Source of the DNA: Bacillota bacterium
GTDB taxonomy: Bacteria > Bacillota > Clostridia > TANB77 > CAG-465
Direction: 5' to 3'
Assembly (NCBI GenBank): GCA_023460515.1
Contig: JAEWPS010000011.1
Location: forward strand, 1 to 52,408
DNA: 52,408 nucleotides
Translations under genes and position numbers: made by a program
Part shown: one piece after another, positions 17,199 through 25,223 of the stretch
How positions within the stretch are numbered: the first letter of the stretch is position 1
Layout: each line of letters opens with the position of its first letter
The notes under the pieces: generated by a model
What the model saw: the letters and a program-made list of their open reading frames with translations, nothing else
Told to the model about the DNA's origin: nothing
Databases searched by the model: none

Positions 17199-18044
17199 TT
17201 ACTTTAACTCTACGAATGAACCCATTGTCGCATAATCTGATGCATTTTCTTTTTTAAATACTCTGTATGAAAAACAAACATCACAATTACAAACCGTACA
17301 TATATCAGAAAATACTATGTTATCTTCTTTAATACCTAAATTTATTAAATCTTTTTTTATAACATAAGCTAAATCTATATAAAATTCATTATTTTCTTTA
17401 TTTGTAATATATTCATCTTCTTCTTTCCATATATCAGTAAATTGTTTTTTAAATTCTAAATCTGATGAGCAAAAACAGCATTTACCAATGCTTGGGCCAA
17501 CGCATATTATTATATCTTTATAGTCGCAGCCAAACTTACTATTCATCATTTTAATAGTTTTCAAATATATTTGCTTAATAGTACCTTTCCAACCACTGTG
17601 AACATTTGCCACTACATTTTTTATTGGATCATATATAATAATTGGATTACAATCTGCAGTTGTTATAACAGTTGAAATACCTTTTTCTTTTGTTATGTAG
17701 CTATCATATTCTTCATCATTTAATTTTTCAATTTCATATTTTTCTTTATTATTATTATCTAATACCAATATATTATCTGTATGTGCTTGAACAGCCTTAT
17801 ATACCTTACCTAAATTTAACTCTTTTCTTACAATATCTGTGTTTTTAAATACATTTTCTTTAGAGTCATTACCTAACATTCTAAAGTTTAGCGTAGAATA
17901 TATTCCATTAGAAACTCCACCCTTTTTTAAAAAGTAGCCATACTTAAGTTTTTCTTGATACTTATTTAATATATTAAATGTAATATACTCTAAGTCACCA
18001 TTTTTTACGTGAGTAATATCCTTATTAGTGAAATCTTTACTCAT
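17199..18044 (-). CDS. pgeF: Peptidoglycan editing factor / laccase-domain protein PgeF (YlmD/YfiH family)
   Basis: 281 residues. Family metal-site motifs are visible: VQAHTDNIL (His), STVITTADCNPIIIYD (Cys), and VVANVHSGWKGTIKQI (His), followed by ICVGPSIGKCCF. Members are described as purine-nucleoside-processing or peptidoglycan-editing enzymes in bacteria. The start is the ATG at 18044, with AAGGAG 10 nt upstream inside the addA 3' end. ATGAGTAA overlaps the addA stop, indicating translational coupling with addA. Confidence 0.9.
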   Translation of the reverse strand: MSKDFTNKDITHVKNGDLEYITFNILNKYQEKLKYGYFLKKGGVSNGIYSTLNFRMLGNDSKENVFKNTDIVRKELNLGKVYKAVQAHTDNILVLDNNNKEKYEIEKLNDEEYDSYITKEKGISTVITTADCNPIIIYDPIKNVVANVHSGWKGTIKQIYLKTIKMMNSKFGCDYKDIIICVGPSIGKCCFCSSDLEFKKQFTDIWKEEDEYITNKENNEFYIDLAYVIKKDLINLGIKEDNIVFSDICTVCNCDVCFSYRVFKKENASDYATMGSFVELK

Positions 18045-21000
18045 ATATTTCAATCTCCTTACCTAGTTTAAACGAATATATATATACTTTACCTACAGTT
18101 TTATTTGTTAGCTTTTCTATTGCCTCTTTATATATGTCTAATTGCAATTTATATCTAGAGACGTATTCTTCTTCATCTAATAGATTATCTGTCTTAAAAT
18201 CTACCAATGTGTACGTATTATCCTCGTTTCGATAATACATATCTATAACCCCTTGTATTACACTTTTAGAAAACTTTTCGTCTTTTAAAACAAACTCTGT
18301 TTCTCTTTTTACCTGCTTACTTATAACAATTTCTTTTCCAATTTTTGAATTTAAAAATCCATATATTTGATTTACATTTATTTGTTTTTTATCATTTAAA
18401 TTAATAACTTTATTTTCTAACAGCTTTTCTATATACTCACAGATATCTTCTTTAGTTTTTATATTTGTAAAATCTAAATGCTCAAGTATAAAATGAATTA
18501 AAGTACCTTTTCTTGCAGCTGTATATTTTAACTCTTTATTTTCTAGACATTCTGGTTTTTTTAAAACTGTCGAATTATTTATAACTTTATCTTCATCATT
18601 ATTACTTTTTTTAAGTTCGCTAACACTTATTCTTTTGTTTGCAATAACGTCATCCATATATTTATAATTGTATTCTATATTATTTTTTAATATATCTGCT
18701 TCATTTTCTATCTGCTTTTTTTGAATTTCATTTTTTAAATCGTATTCACTAGATAAAACACTCACAATATTATTTGAAACTGTTTTTTGACTGTTTATTA
18801 TATTGTTTATATTTTCTTTACTTTTAACATCTATTACATTTATATCAAATAAATCTAACTTATCGTCTACATTTCCACTTATCTGAGAATATAGAGCCAT
18901 TAATATATTATCTATATATGTATTATTTTTCTTTATTAAAGCAGTATCTATCTTACCTTCTTTATACATTAAAAACATCGATGAAATTTTTTTAGTATAA
19001 TCTTTCATAGTAGAAAATATAATTAATTTTTCTTTTGCACGAGTTAATGCAACATACAACATTCTAAGTTCCTCAGATTTCATACTTCTAATCATACTAG
19101 TTTTTATTCCCTCTTTTATAACTGAAGGATATGTTATATTTAAATCTTCGTTAACAACATTTACTCCTATACCCAATTTATGATCTAGAAGTGTAGTAGC
19201 AGTTATATCTTTTGTAATATACTTAACATTAGTTGCAGCAAGTATAACTATTGGAAATTCTAATCCTTTACTTTTATGTATGGTCATTATTCTTACAACA
19301 TTTTCATTTTCACCAATTACTTTTGCAGTCATACTATCACCAGACGATTTATCTTTTAATGATTCTATATATAATATAAAAGAATATATAGAACTATTTT
19401 CATCAAACCTGATTGCAACATCTATTAAACTATCTAAATTTATTTTAGACTCATTTGATTTACTAAAAATTAGTACCTGATTATATAAACTTGTTTCTTT
19501 ATATACTCTAGCTAATATTTCAGCTACATTATAAATTTCAGCATATTCTTTAAATTTCTTTATTAGGTATATGAAATTGTTTATTTTATCTAATAATTGG
19601 CTATTTTCATCATCTGGAACATTATTTAAACAATTGTATATATAGTCTTTATTATTATAATTTTTAATTTTATATATTTCATCAAGCGTAAATTTTCCAA
19701 CTATACTATACATTAAACTTACCATTTCAATATCTTGCAATGGATTATCTACAATCTTTAAAAAAGATAAAACAAGTTTTACTTCATCATTATCAAATAA
19801 ATTTAAATTACTATCTGAAAATGCTTGTATATTATTCTGTTTTAATATTGTGGTTAATATATTACCTTTATCCTTTATATTTCTAAGTAATATAACTATA
19901 TCTTTATATTTTGCATTTATAAAAGTTTTAGTTTCCATGTTATATACTTTAAATGGATTTACATTCACTATATTGTTTATTTTTTCTGCTATATATCTTG
20001 CCTCTATTTCAAAATTTTTAAGTTCATTTATATATTCTAAAGTATCGGAATCAGTATTATCTAATTCTTCATTATCCTCTTCATAATCTAAATTCTTATC
20101 ATCTTCTATGTCTTTTACATCTAATATATTAATTTCACATTTATAATTGTTTTCGTCGTTTTTTATATATCTATCATTACCAAATTCAAGCATTTCACCA
20201 TCTGTATAGTTTGAATCGCCTAGATAACTACTCATTATTTGTGCAAATATGTAATTTATACTATCCAAAACATTTTTTCTACTTCTAAAATTTTTAGCAA
20301 GTATTATTTTAACTCCACCACAGTCATTTGACACATCATCACTCGAAGTAATAGTTGGATATGTTAAATATTTATAATTAAAAATTTCAGGCATAGCTTG
20401 TCTAAATTTATATATACTTTGTTTAATATCTCCTACCATAAATCTATTATTACTATTTGATACAGCATTTAATATTGCTTCTTGCACAAAACTTATATCT
20501 TGATATTCATCAGTGTAAACTTCTAAAAATTTTTCTTTATACTTTTTAGCTTGCTCAGTAGGTATATATTCATATTTTCCATCTATTAGTTCTTTATTTA
20601 CTAATACTTCTAAAGCTAAATGTTCAATATCATTAAAATCTATATAATTAGATTCCTTTTTCAAATCTTTATATGTAGCATCACATTTTTCTAAAAAATT
20701 ATACATATACTCTAAATATTTATAGGTGTTTTTTAAATCTTGCAATATATCCTGGCTATTTGCATATATGTTACTTTTTATCTTTTTAACTTCATCTTTT
20801 ATAACAGTTTGTCTAAATTTTTTTAATTTTTCCTTTAACTGTTCATCGGCTACTTTGTTGCGTGGAAGCATTGCATACTCAATCATATTAAGATTTTCAA
20901 AAAGTGAATTCCACGAATTATTACTACACTTAACACATCTATTAATATTTTCTAAATCCATTTCAAGCATTTGAATGTGTTTTATAAAATCTTCATTACC

Positions 21001-21720
21001 CTTAATTTCGTCTATCATTTTATTTATTTTAAGTGATATAATAGATAATTCAGAAATAACATTATCGTAAATTTCTTTTCCGAAATCTAAACTATATAAA
21101 TCTGTACTTAAATCTTGTACGTTATATTTGTTTATTTTATCTTTAAGCCATTCTAACGGATACTCAAAACTATTTATATATGTATAGATTTTAAGCATTT
21201 GATCCAAAAATTCATCATCTTTATTATTAAATAAAGTAAGTATATTATATAGACCAAAATTACCCTCCTCATAACTTGTATAAGCATTCTCAAGTTCATT
21301 GTTAAATGCCTTTATCTTAAGCAATTTTGAGGTTGCTTCATCACATATTGAAACATTCGGATCAATACCTAAATTATAGAAATTAGAACGTATAACTTCT
21401 AAACAAAATGAATGTATTGTAGTTATAGTTGCTCTATTTAAATAACTTAATTGCTTTTTTAAATTAGAATTATTCTTATCTTCATCTATAGCTTTATATA
21501 TAGCAACTAATAATTTTTCTTTTAATTCAACAGCTGATGCATTTGTGAAAGTTACAACTAATATTTCATCAATATTTATTTGTGATGTTATAACCTTAGA
21601 TATAACTCTCTCAACTAACACAGCAGTTTTACCACTACCTGCAGAAGCTGAAACCAATATGTTATTTCCATTTACATCAATCGCTAGTTTTTGTTGACTA
21701 GTCCACACTTTATCATTCAT
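18037..21720 (-). CDS. addA: ATP-dependent helicase/nuclease subunit AddA
   Basis: 1227 residues, the normal AddA length. UvrD-type helicase motifs are present: Walker A ASAGSGKTAVL (25-35), motif II VYTDEYQDISFVQ, motif III VGDIKQSIYKFR, and MTIHKSKGLEFP with LYVALTRAKEKL near the end of the helicase part. The C-terminal RecB-like nuclease shows GTLIHFILEHLDF, then GVIDMYY and LVDFKTD, holding the catalytic acids and Lys. AddA works with AddB in double-strand-break resection at Chi. addB normally sits immediately upstream; here the upstream neighbour is an unrelated prepilin-like gene, so addB must be elsewhere or missing. Confidence 0.95.
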   Translation of the reverse strand: MNDKVWTSQQKLAIDVNGNNILVSASAGSGKTAVLVERVISKVITSQINIDEILVVTFTNASAVELKEKLLVAIYKAIDEDKNNSNLKKQLSYLNRATITTIHSFCLEVIRSNFYNLGIDPNVSICDEATSKLLKIKAFNNELENAYTSYEEGNFGLYNILTLFNNKDDEFLDQMLKIYTYINSFEYPLEWLKDKINKYNVQDLSTDLYSLDFGKEIYDNVISELSIISLKINKMIDEIKGNEDFIKHIQMLEMDLENINRCVKCSNNSWNSLFENLNMIEYAMLPRNKVADEQLKEKLKKFRQTVIKDEVKKIKSNIYANSQDILQDLKNTYKYLEYMYNFLEKCDATYKDLKKESNYIDFNDIEHLALEVLVNKELIDGKYEYIPTEQAKKYKEKFLEVYTDEYQDISFVQEAILNAVSNSNNRFMVGDIKQSIYKFRQAMPEIFNYKYLTYPTITSSDDVSNDCGGVKIILAKNFRSRKNVLDSINYIFAQIMSSYLGDSNYTDGEMLEFGNDRYIKNDENNYKCEINILDVKDIEDDKNLDYEEDNEELDNTDSDTLEYINELKNFEIEARYIAEKINNIVNVNPFKVYNMETKTFINAKYKDIVILLRNIKDKGNILTTILKQNNIQAFSDSNLNLFDNDEVKLVLSFLKIVDNPLQDIEMVSLMYSIVGKFTLDEIYKIKNYNNKDYIYNCLNNVPDDENSQLLDKINNFIYLIKKFKEYAEIYNVAEILARVYKETSLYNQVLIFSKSNESKINLDSLIDVAIRFDENSSIYSFILYIESLKDKSSGDSMTAKVIGENENVVRIMTIHKSKGLEFPIVILAATNVKYITKDITATTLLDHKLGIGVNVVNEDLNITYPSVIKEGIKTSMIRSMKSEELRMLYVALTRAKEKLIIFSTMKDYTKKISSMFLMYKEGKIDTALIKKNNTYIDNILMALYSQISGNVDDKLDLFDINVIDVKSKENINNIINSQKTVSNNIVSVLSSEYDLKNEIQKKQIENEADILKNNIEYNYKYMDDVIANKRISVSELKKSNNDEDKVINNSTVLKKPECLENKELKYTAARKGTLIHFILEHLDFTNIKTKEDICEYIEKLLENKVINLNDKKQINVNQIYGFLNSKIGKEIVISKQVKRETEFVLKDEKFSKSVIQGVIDMYYRNEDNTYTLVDFKTDNLLDEEEYVSRYKLQLDIYKEAIEKLTNKTVGKVYIYSFKLGKEIEIYE

Positions 21721-21782
21721 AAGTTCACCTCATGCAAATATTATATCATATGTTTTTTAAAATTAAAAGAAATATATTAATT

Positions 21783-21819
21783 AAAAAACAAAAGATACCA
21801 CTTTTATCAAGAGGTATCT
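21783..21819 (-). terminator. Terminator after the 21829 prepilin/FGE gene
   Basis: AGATACC/GGTATCT arms (793-799 and 813-819), plus an inner CTT/AAG extension, followed by TTTTGTTTTTT on the minus strand. In known DGRs a hairpin often lies just past the variable region, but this one looks like an ordinary terminator. Confidence 0.8.
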
Positions 21820-21828
21820 CATTGTAAA

Positions 21829-23064
21829 TTATAATATATAAAGTGCTACACGAAATGATAGACTACCATTTGCTGAATTATCCGTCCTACCAACACGATA
21901 AGACGCTGGATTGGTACTACCTGAATTGTTATAATAACCACCCCTATCAAAGCAAACTGATATCATATACATTTCATTTGTCCATTCTGTTGTATTTCCC
22001 GCTAAATCATATATATTATTTGCTTTCCAATATTCGCTAAATCCTGTAACTTGTAACGTTCCATTACCTGTAACATTTGCAGGTGATGTTGAATCTTTAT
22101 AATTTCCCCATGATGAGGAATTAGTTGATACATTTATGCTAGAATTTTCTAGCCATTTCATGGTTGTATCCCATTGTGTTCCTGTTACAAGTCCACTTTT
22201 AACTTCTGCTGTTGTATACATTGATTCAGCTGCCACTTTTGCATTACTGTAATTTATATTATTCCAAACCGTTGCAAGTTTTTTACTAACTAATATATTA
22301 GTATCTTGTTTACCCGCCTCATATCTTGCTATATAGAAACCTCCATATTTAGATATTTGGTCTATTTCACTTATTATTCCCGTTGGTAATGTATCATCTA
22401 TTGATGGTGTATATGAAAATCCTTTTGTACACCATTTTAAATAAGTTACATTTGTTCCATCTACTGGTACCCATACAAATTGGTTTCCTTTATCATCTTC
22501 TATTACTAATCCTTTATTCCAATCTGTTGGCCATATTGCACCATCATTTATTGCTTTAAATCCTTTTGGTATTAATGGGTTATTATATGCCACAACTAAC
22601 CCGTTTACAGTTGAGTTAACTTGTGCTATAGTATTTACCCCTAACCCTTGTTGCAATGGAAGAGTTGTACCTTCATTTGATAGTCTCATTTCTTCAAACC
22701 AATCTTTTTCTTTTTGAACTGTTCCAACATAAACTAAAGTACCTTTTTGTATTTCAAATTTTTTTCCATCTTCTAGTGATATACTAGTTATATATTGCTT
22801 AATTGTATTGGTCACGTCTCCACCATTCCAAATACTTTTGTTAAATGTATTTGGATTAAATGTATTATCTTGTAGATACATATTTGATATAGCAATTGCA
22901 AGTTCTGAATTATATTCACTTATATTAGACTTAAAAACTGCTATATTTGCTTGTTCTATAGAATTATTATTTATAAAATTTAGCATTACAGCACCTGCTA
23001 CTATTATTATAACTATTATTGTTATAACTAATAATATTAATGATATACCTTGATTTCTTTTCAA
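21829..23064 (-). CDS. Prepilin-like protein with C-terminal FGE/C-type-lectin-fold domain (candidate DGR target A)
   Basis: 411 residues. The N-terminus MKRNQG-ISLILLVITIIV is a prepilin signal with cleavage expected after Gly6, again lacking Glu at +5. A ~130-residue pseudopilin-like head follows. From about residue 165 an FGE-sulfatase/SUMF1-type domain begins (NQFVWVPVDG, GGFYIARYEAG, GTQWDTTMKWLE, NIYDLAGNTTEWTNE) and ends FRVALYIL. FGE-fold domains of this kind are C-type-lectin relatives used as binding domains, including in DGR variable proteins. The final 40 residues look hypervariable (see 21859-21966). The start is TTG (23064-23062) with GGAGGAA upstream. It is probably surface-exposed and ligand-binding; ligand unknown. 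Confidence 0.85.
   Translation of the reverse strand: MKRNQGISLILLVITIIVIIIVAGAVMLNFINNNSIEQANIAVFKSNISEYNSELAIAISNMYLQDNTFNPNTFNKSIWNGGDVTNTIKQYITSISLEDGKKFEIQKGTLVYVGTVQKEKDWFEEMRLSNEGTTLPLQQGLGVNTIAQVNSTVNGLVVAYNNPLIPKGFKAINDGAIWPTDWNKGLVIEDDKGNQFVWVPVDGTNVTYLKWCTKGFSYTPSIDDTLPTGIISEIDQISKYGGFYIARYEAGKQDTNILVSKKLATVWNNINYSNAKVAAESMYTTAEVKSGLVTGTQWDTTMKWLENSSINVSTNSSSWGNYKDSTSPANVTGNGTLQVTGFSEYWKANNIYDLAGNTTEWTNEMYMISVCFDRGGYYNNSGSTNPASYRVGRTDNSANGSLSFRVALYIL
21859..21966 (-). other. Candidate variable region of protein A
   Basis: 36 codons between ...TNEMY and SFRVALY. Runs such as GTT TGC TTT GAT and TAT CGT GTT GGT AGG can each be derived from AAY or near-AAY codons by changing only A. 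The same stretch in protein B has identical length and no gap but shares few residues, while DNA just upstream is highly similar. This is the expected look of a DGR variable region; no template copy was found in the window. Confidence 0.5.
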
Positions 23065-23082
23065 TTAAAGTTCCTCCAATTC

Positions 23083-23120
23083 TTCAATTATATGAAAATT
23101 ATAATATTCATATAATTGAA
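23083..23120 (-). promoter_or_regulatory. Leader hairpin next to the ribosome binding site of prepilin/FGE gene A
   Basis: A perfect 14-bp inverted repeat (TTCAATTATATGAA / TTCATATAATTGAA) with a 10-nt loop lies in the 5' leader, ending a few nt before the SD GGAGGAA. It could protect the mRNA end or modulate translation of the TTG-started gene. Confidence 0.6.
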
Positions 23121-23131
23121 CTAATTTAAAA

Positions 23132-23160
23132 ATTATATAATATATTTATTTTTTTGTCAA
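23132..23160 (-). promoter_or_regulatory. Perfect-consensus promoter of prepilin/FGE gene A
   Basis: TTGACA (23155-23160), 17 bp, TATAAT (23132-23137) on the minus strand. All twelve hexamer bases match the sigma-A consensus. Confidence 0.9.
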
Positions 23161-23262
23161 CGAATTAATAGAAAGTTTTACATTTTTGTATAATTTTGTA
23201 ATATTTAGTTGATTATTTAGATTAATATAATTTTCACTAAATTTGAAATCTATAATAATTTT

Positions 23263-23297
23263 ATAAAAAAATAGCCCAGATTTTTTCAATCTGAACC
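23263..23297 (-). terminator. Terminator after the first Spo0A_C-like gene
   Basis: Stem around CAGATT/AATCTG extended by G-U pairs (about 274-297), followed by a TTTTTTTAT tract on the minus strand. Confidence 0.65.
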
Positions 23298-23305
23298 ATT
23301 TAAAA

Positions 23306-23701
23306 TTACATTCCCAGTTTGTACTTTTCAATAAACCTCTTTGTGCCCATACCTTTTGCATTTGAACGATCAATTGCATTCCAAATTGCTCTTGATACGC
23401 TAAGCTCTGTAACAGAATAAATTTCTGCAATTGCAGGATAAACATCCTTAGACAAAGAGTATTTTTCTTTATTCTTCAATTTCTCATATACAATATTAAT
23501 TGCACTAACAAGGTAATTAAACCCACTGCCATTAAGGGAAATTTTGTTATTTAAAAGATATTTTCTTATATCAGGATTATCTAACTTATTCTTTTTAATT
23601 TTCCTTTTATTATTTGTTATAATATAATCAGCTTCTTTAATGTTAGTTGTTATCCGAATTAATACATCTTCACCAATAAATACATTTACTACTTTTTTCA
23701 T
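23306..23701 (-). CDS. Stand-alone Spo0A C-terminal-like DNA-binding protein 1
   Basis: 131 residues without a receiver domain. The N-terminal ~35 residues (VNVFIGEDVLIRITTNIKEA...YIITNNK) form a small module shared with the next two genes. The C-terminal ~80 residues follow the Spo0A effector pattern: GFNYLVSAINIVYE, then DVYPAIAEIYSVTELSVSRAIWNAIDRSN, i.e. the helix-turn-helix segment of Spo0A_C. Divergence from true Spo0A is considerable (no GNxxxIxxLF end). It likely binds DNA, perhaps as a small regulator competing with or independent of Spo0A. It has its own promoter, SD AAAGGAAG and terminator. Confidence 0.75.
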   Translation of the reverse strand: MKKVVNVFIGEDVLIRITTNIKEADYIITNNKRKIKKNKLDNPDIRKYLLNNKISLNGSGFNYLVSAINIVYEKLKNKEKYSLSKDVYPAIAEIYSVTELSVSRAIWNAIDRSNAKGMGTKRFIEKYKLGM

Positions 23702-23758
23702 TAGAATCTTCCTTTCACAAAAATTATTTTATGATAATTTCGATTATTCAATGATAAT

Positions 23759-23787
23759 ATTATATATCAATTTACATAAAAAGTCAA
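23759..23787 (-). promoter_or_regulatory. Promoter of Spo0A_C-like gene 1
   Basis: TTGACT (23782-23787), 17 bp, TATAAT (23759-23764) on the minus strand. TTATGTAAA lies inside the spacer, the reverse complement of the TTTACATAA element found upstream of the next two genes' -35 boxes. Confidence 0.8.
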
Positions 23788-23807
23788 TCCAAATTTAAAA
23801 TATACAG

Positions 23808-23838
23808 AAAAACAACCTCACAAATTTGTAAGGTTGTT
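23808..23838 (-). terminator. Terminator after Spo0A_C-like gene 2
   Basis: Long palindromic stem AACAACCT...AGGTTGTT (811-838) with an AAATTT centre, followed by TTTC on the minus strand. Confidence 0.8.
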
Positions 23839-23853
23839 CATGTTTATGTATTT

Positions 23854-24387
23854 TTATTTTTTAAGTCTAAATTCCTCAGCTATGCCAGAAAGAAATTCAG
23901 AATTTGTAGACTTCGTTTTACCGGAAGCAAGCGGCAAGACAAAAAGTCTATTTAACACCTCTTTATTTCCTCTGTTAAATGATATTTCAATACCGTGCCT
24001 TATTGCACGCTCTACTTTATTTGGAGTTGTTTTGAATATTTCTGAGACTTTTGGATAAAGATCTTTAGTAACCGAGTTAATTATATCCGGGTCGTTTATA
24101 AGAATTTTTATTGCCTCAATTGTATATCTATACCCTTTTATGTTCGGCAATATTCCAATGCTTATAAGCAGTTCAGAAATATCAATTTCAAGCTGATTTG
24201 ATTTTTCTACCTTTGGATTATTTGAAGACGTAGTCTCCAGTTTTTTAACAGTTTCTTTAAAAGCAGATGTTGAGGTTATTGTACCATCACCATTTATTAT
24301 AAAATCAGCCTTTGTCGGATCAGTTGTTATCCGAACAGCTACCTCTTCGCTTTCAAAATATACACTAATAGTTTTAATTTTTTCCAT
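23854..24387 (-). CDS. Stand-alone Spo0A C-terminal-like DNA-binding protein 2
   Basis: 177 residues. Residues 1-40 hold the shared module (ISVYFESEEVAVRITT, KADFIINGDGTI). A Thr/Ser-rich linker follows. The C-terminal ~110 residues closely follow the Spo0A effector domain: ISELLISIGILPNIKGYRY, then VTKDLYPKVSEIFKTTPNKV and ERAIRHGIEISFNRGN. These include the recognition-helix region that binds 0A boxes in Spo0A. No phosphoacceptor receiver domain is present, so it cannot be regulated by the classic phosphorelay. The SD is AAAGGAGAG. Such orphan domains are inferred to be transcription regulators with Spo0A-like targets. Confidence 0.82.
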   Translation of the reverse strand: MEKIKTISVYFESEEVAVRITTDPTKADFIINGDGTITSTSAFKETVKKLETTSSNNPKVEKSNQLEIDISELLISIGILPNIKGYRYTIEAIKILINDPDIINSVTKDLYPKVSEIFKTTPNKVERAIRHGIEISFNRGNKEVLNRLFVLPLASGKTKSTNSEFLSGIAEEFRLKK

Positions 24388-24441
24388 AATTTTTCTCTCC
24401 TTTTAAATTTTTAATTAGAAATAAAATAATATACAAATAAT

Positions 24442-24482
24442 ATTATACTATAACACAGCAAAAAAGTCAATACTTATGTAAA
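24442..24482 (-). promoter_or_regulatory. Promoter of Spo0A_C-like gene 2 with conserved upstream block
   Basis: TTGACT (24465-24470), 17 bp, TATAAT (24442-24447) on the minus strand. The block TTTACATAAGTATTGACTT (ending at 24482) is repeated exactly at the next gene's promoter (24764-24783). Confidence 0.8.
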
Positions 24483-24523
24483 TCTAAGTGTTTTTATAAC
24501 CTATTTTAGCTGTATCTCACCAT

Positions 24524-24685
24524 TCATTTTGCAAATATATAATAATCTGTTGGATCATTTGGAAAAATTGCCATTATAGTTCCATTGCCTTTTATTATTA
24601 TGTCCGCCTTTTCTAAATTATTTCCTATTTTAATACTTAGATTATCACTTTCAAAATATACTTCTACTAATTTACATTTTTTCAT
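24524..24685 (-). CDS. 53-residue protein: isolated N-terminal module of the Spo0A_C-like family
   Basis: A short frame from ATG (24685) to TGA (24524). It reads MKKCKLVEVYFESDNLSIKI then KADIIIKGNGTIMAIF, ending DPTDYYIFAK. The VYFES...I+I...KAD.II.G.GTI pattern matches residues 1-40 of the 177-residue neighbour and loosely the 131-residue one. The DNA-binding domain is absent. SD GGAGAG lies 9 nt upstream, and the promoter is almost a copy of the neighbour's. It is either a truncated paralogue or a deliberate stand-alone partner of the N-terminal module (for example for dimerisation). No frameshifted Spo0A_C remnant is visible in the 130 bp downstream. Confidence 0.65.
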   Translation of the reverse strand: MKKCKLVEVYFESDNLSIKIGNNLEKADIIIKGNGTIMAIFPNDPTDYYIFAK

Positions 24686-24742
24686 AATCTATATCTCTCC
24701 TTTTTAAATTATTACATAAGGATTAATTTTGTTTAGACGTTA

Positions 24743-24783
24743 ATTATATATTAATTTATTACTAAAGTCAATACTTATGTAAA
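24743..24783 (-). promoter_or_regulatory. Promoter of the 53-residue gene with conserved upstream block
   Basis: TTGACT (24766-24771), 17 bp, TATAAT (24743-24748) on the minus strand. It carries the same TTTACATAAGTATTGACTT block as the promoter at 24442-24482. Confidence 0.8.
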
Positions 24784-24805
24784 TTAAAATGTGCATGAGC
24801 TATTA

Positions 24806-24843
24806 AAAAATAAAAGGTATGTTAAAAAACTAACATACCTTTT
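24806..24843 (-). terminator. Terminator of the ABC-alaS-HIT gene cluster
   Basis: A perfect 13-bp stem AAAAGGTATGTTA/TAACATACCTTTT with a 6-nt loop, followed by TTTTTT on the minus strand, 22 bp past the HIT gene stop. Confidence 0.9.
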
Positions 24844-24864
24844 ATTATTATATTTCTATATAAA

Positions 24865-25215
24865 CTATTCGTGAACTATTTTTTCACCAAGATGTCTACC
24901 ACCTAATAAGTGAAAATGTATATGATTAACTACTTGACCACCATCTTCACCGCAATTGCAAATAACTCTATATCCAGATTTATCTACACCAGATAATTTT
25001 GCAACTTCTTTTATAGCAAGATATACTTGTTTTATATATTCACTATTATCTACAGTTACATCATTCATACATGAAATATGTAACTTAGGAATTACTAAAA
25101 CATGAACTGGAGCTACTGGATGTATATCTTTAAAAGCTAAAACATATTCATTTTCATATACTTTTTCAGAACCTACTTCACCCTTTATTATTTTACAAAA
25201 CAAACAATTATCCAT
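24865..25215 (-). CDS. HIT-family nucleotide hydrolase (HinT-like)
   Basis: 116 residues starting MDNCLFCKIIKGE. The histidine-triad motif is HIHFHLLGGR near the C-terminus, and PVAPVHVLVIPK lies mid-protein. HinT-like enzymes hydrolyse purine nucleoside phosphoramidates and aminoacyl-adenylates. The gene lies 9 bp after the AlaRS gene, so the two are co-transcribed; aminoacyl-AMP is a plausible link between them. The Cys pair in LFCK is common to the zinc-containing HIT branch, but the second half of such a site is not obvious. Confidence 0.93.
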   Translation of the reverse strand: MDNCLFCKIIKGEVGSEKVYENEYVLAFKDIHPVAPVHVLVIPKLHISCMNDVTVDNSEYIKQVYLAIKEVAKLSGVDKSGYRVICNCGEDGGQVVNHIHFHLLGGRHLGEKIVHE

Positions 25216-25223
25216 GATTCCTC

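Noticed and set aside
23146..23445. A 99-residue minus-strand frame
   Set aside because: It overlaps the Spo0A_C-like gene in another frame and runs through its terminator and the promoter of gene A; no SD or family resemblance.
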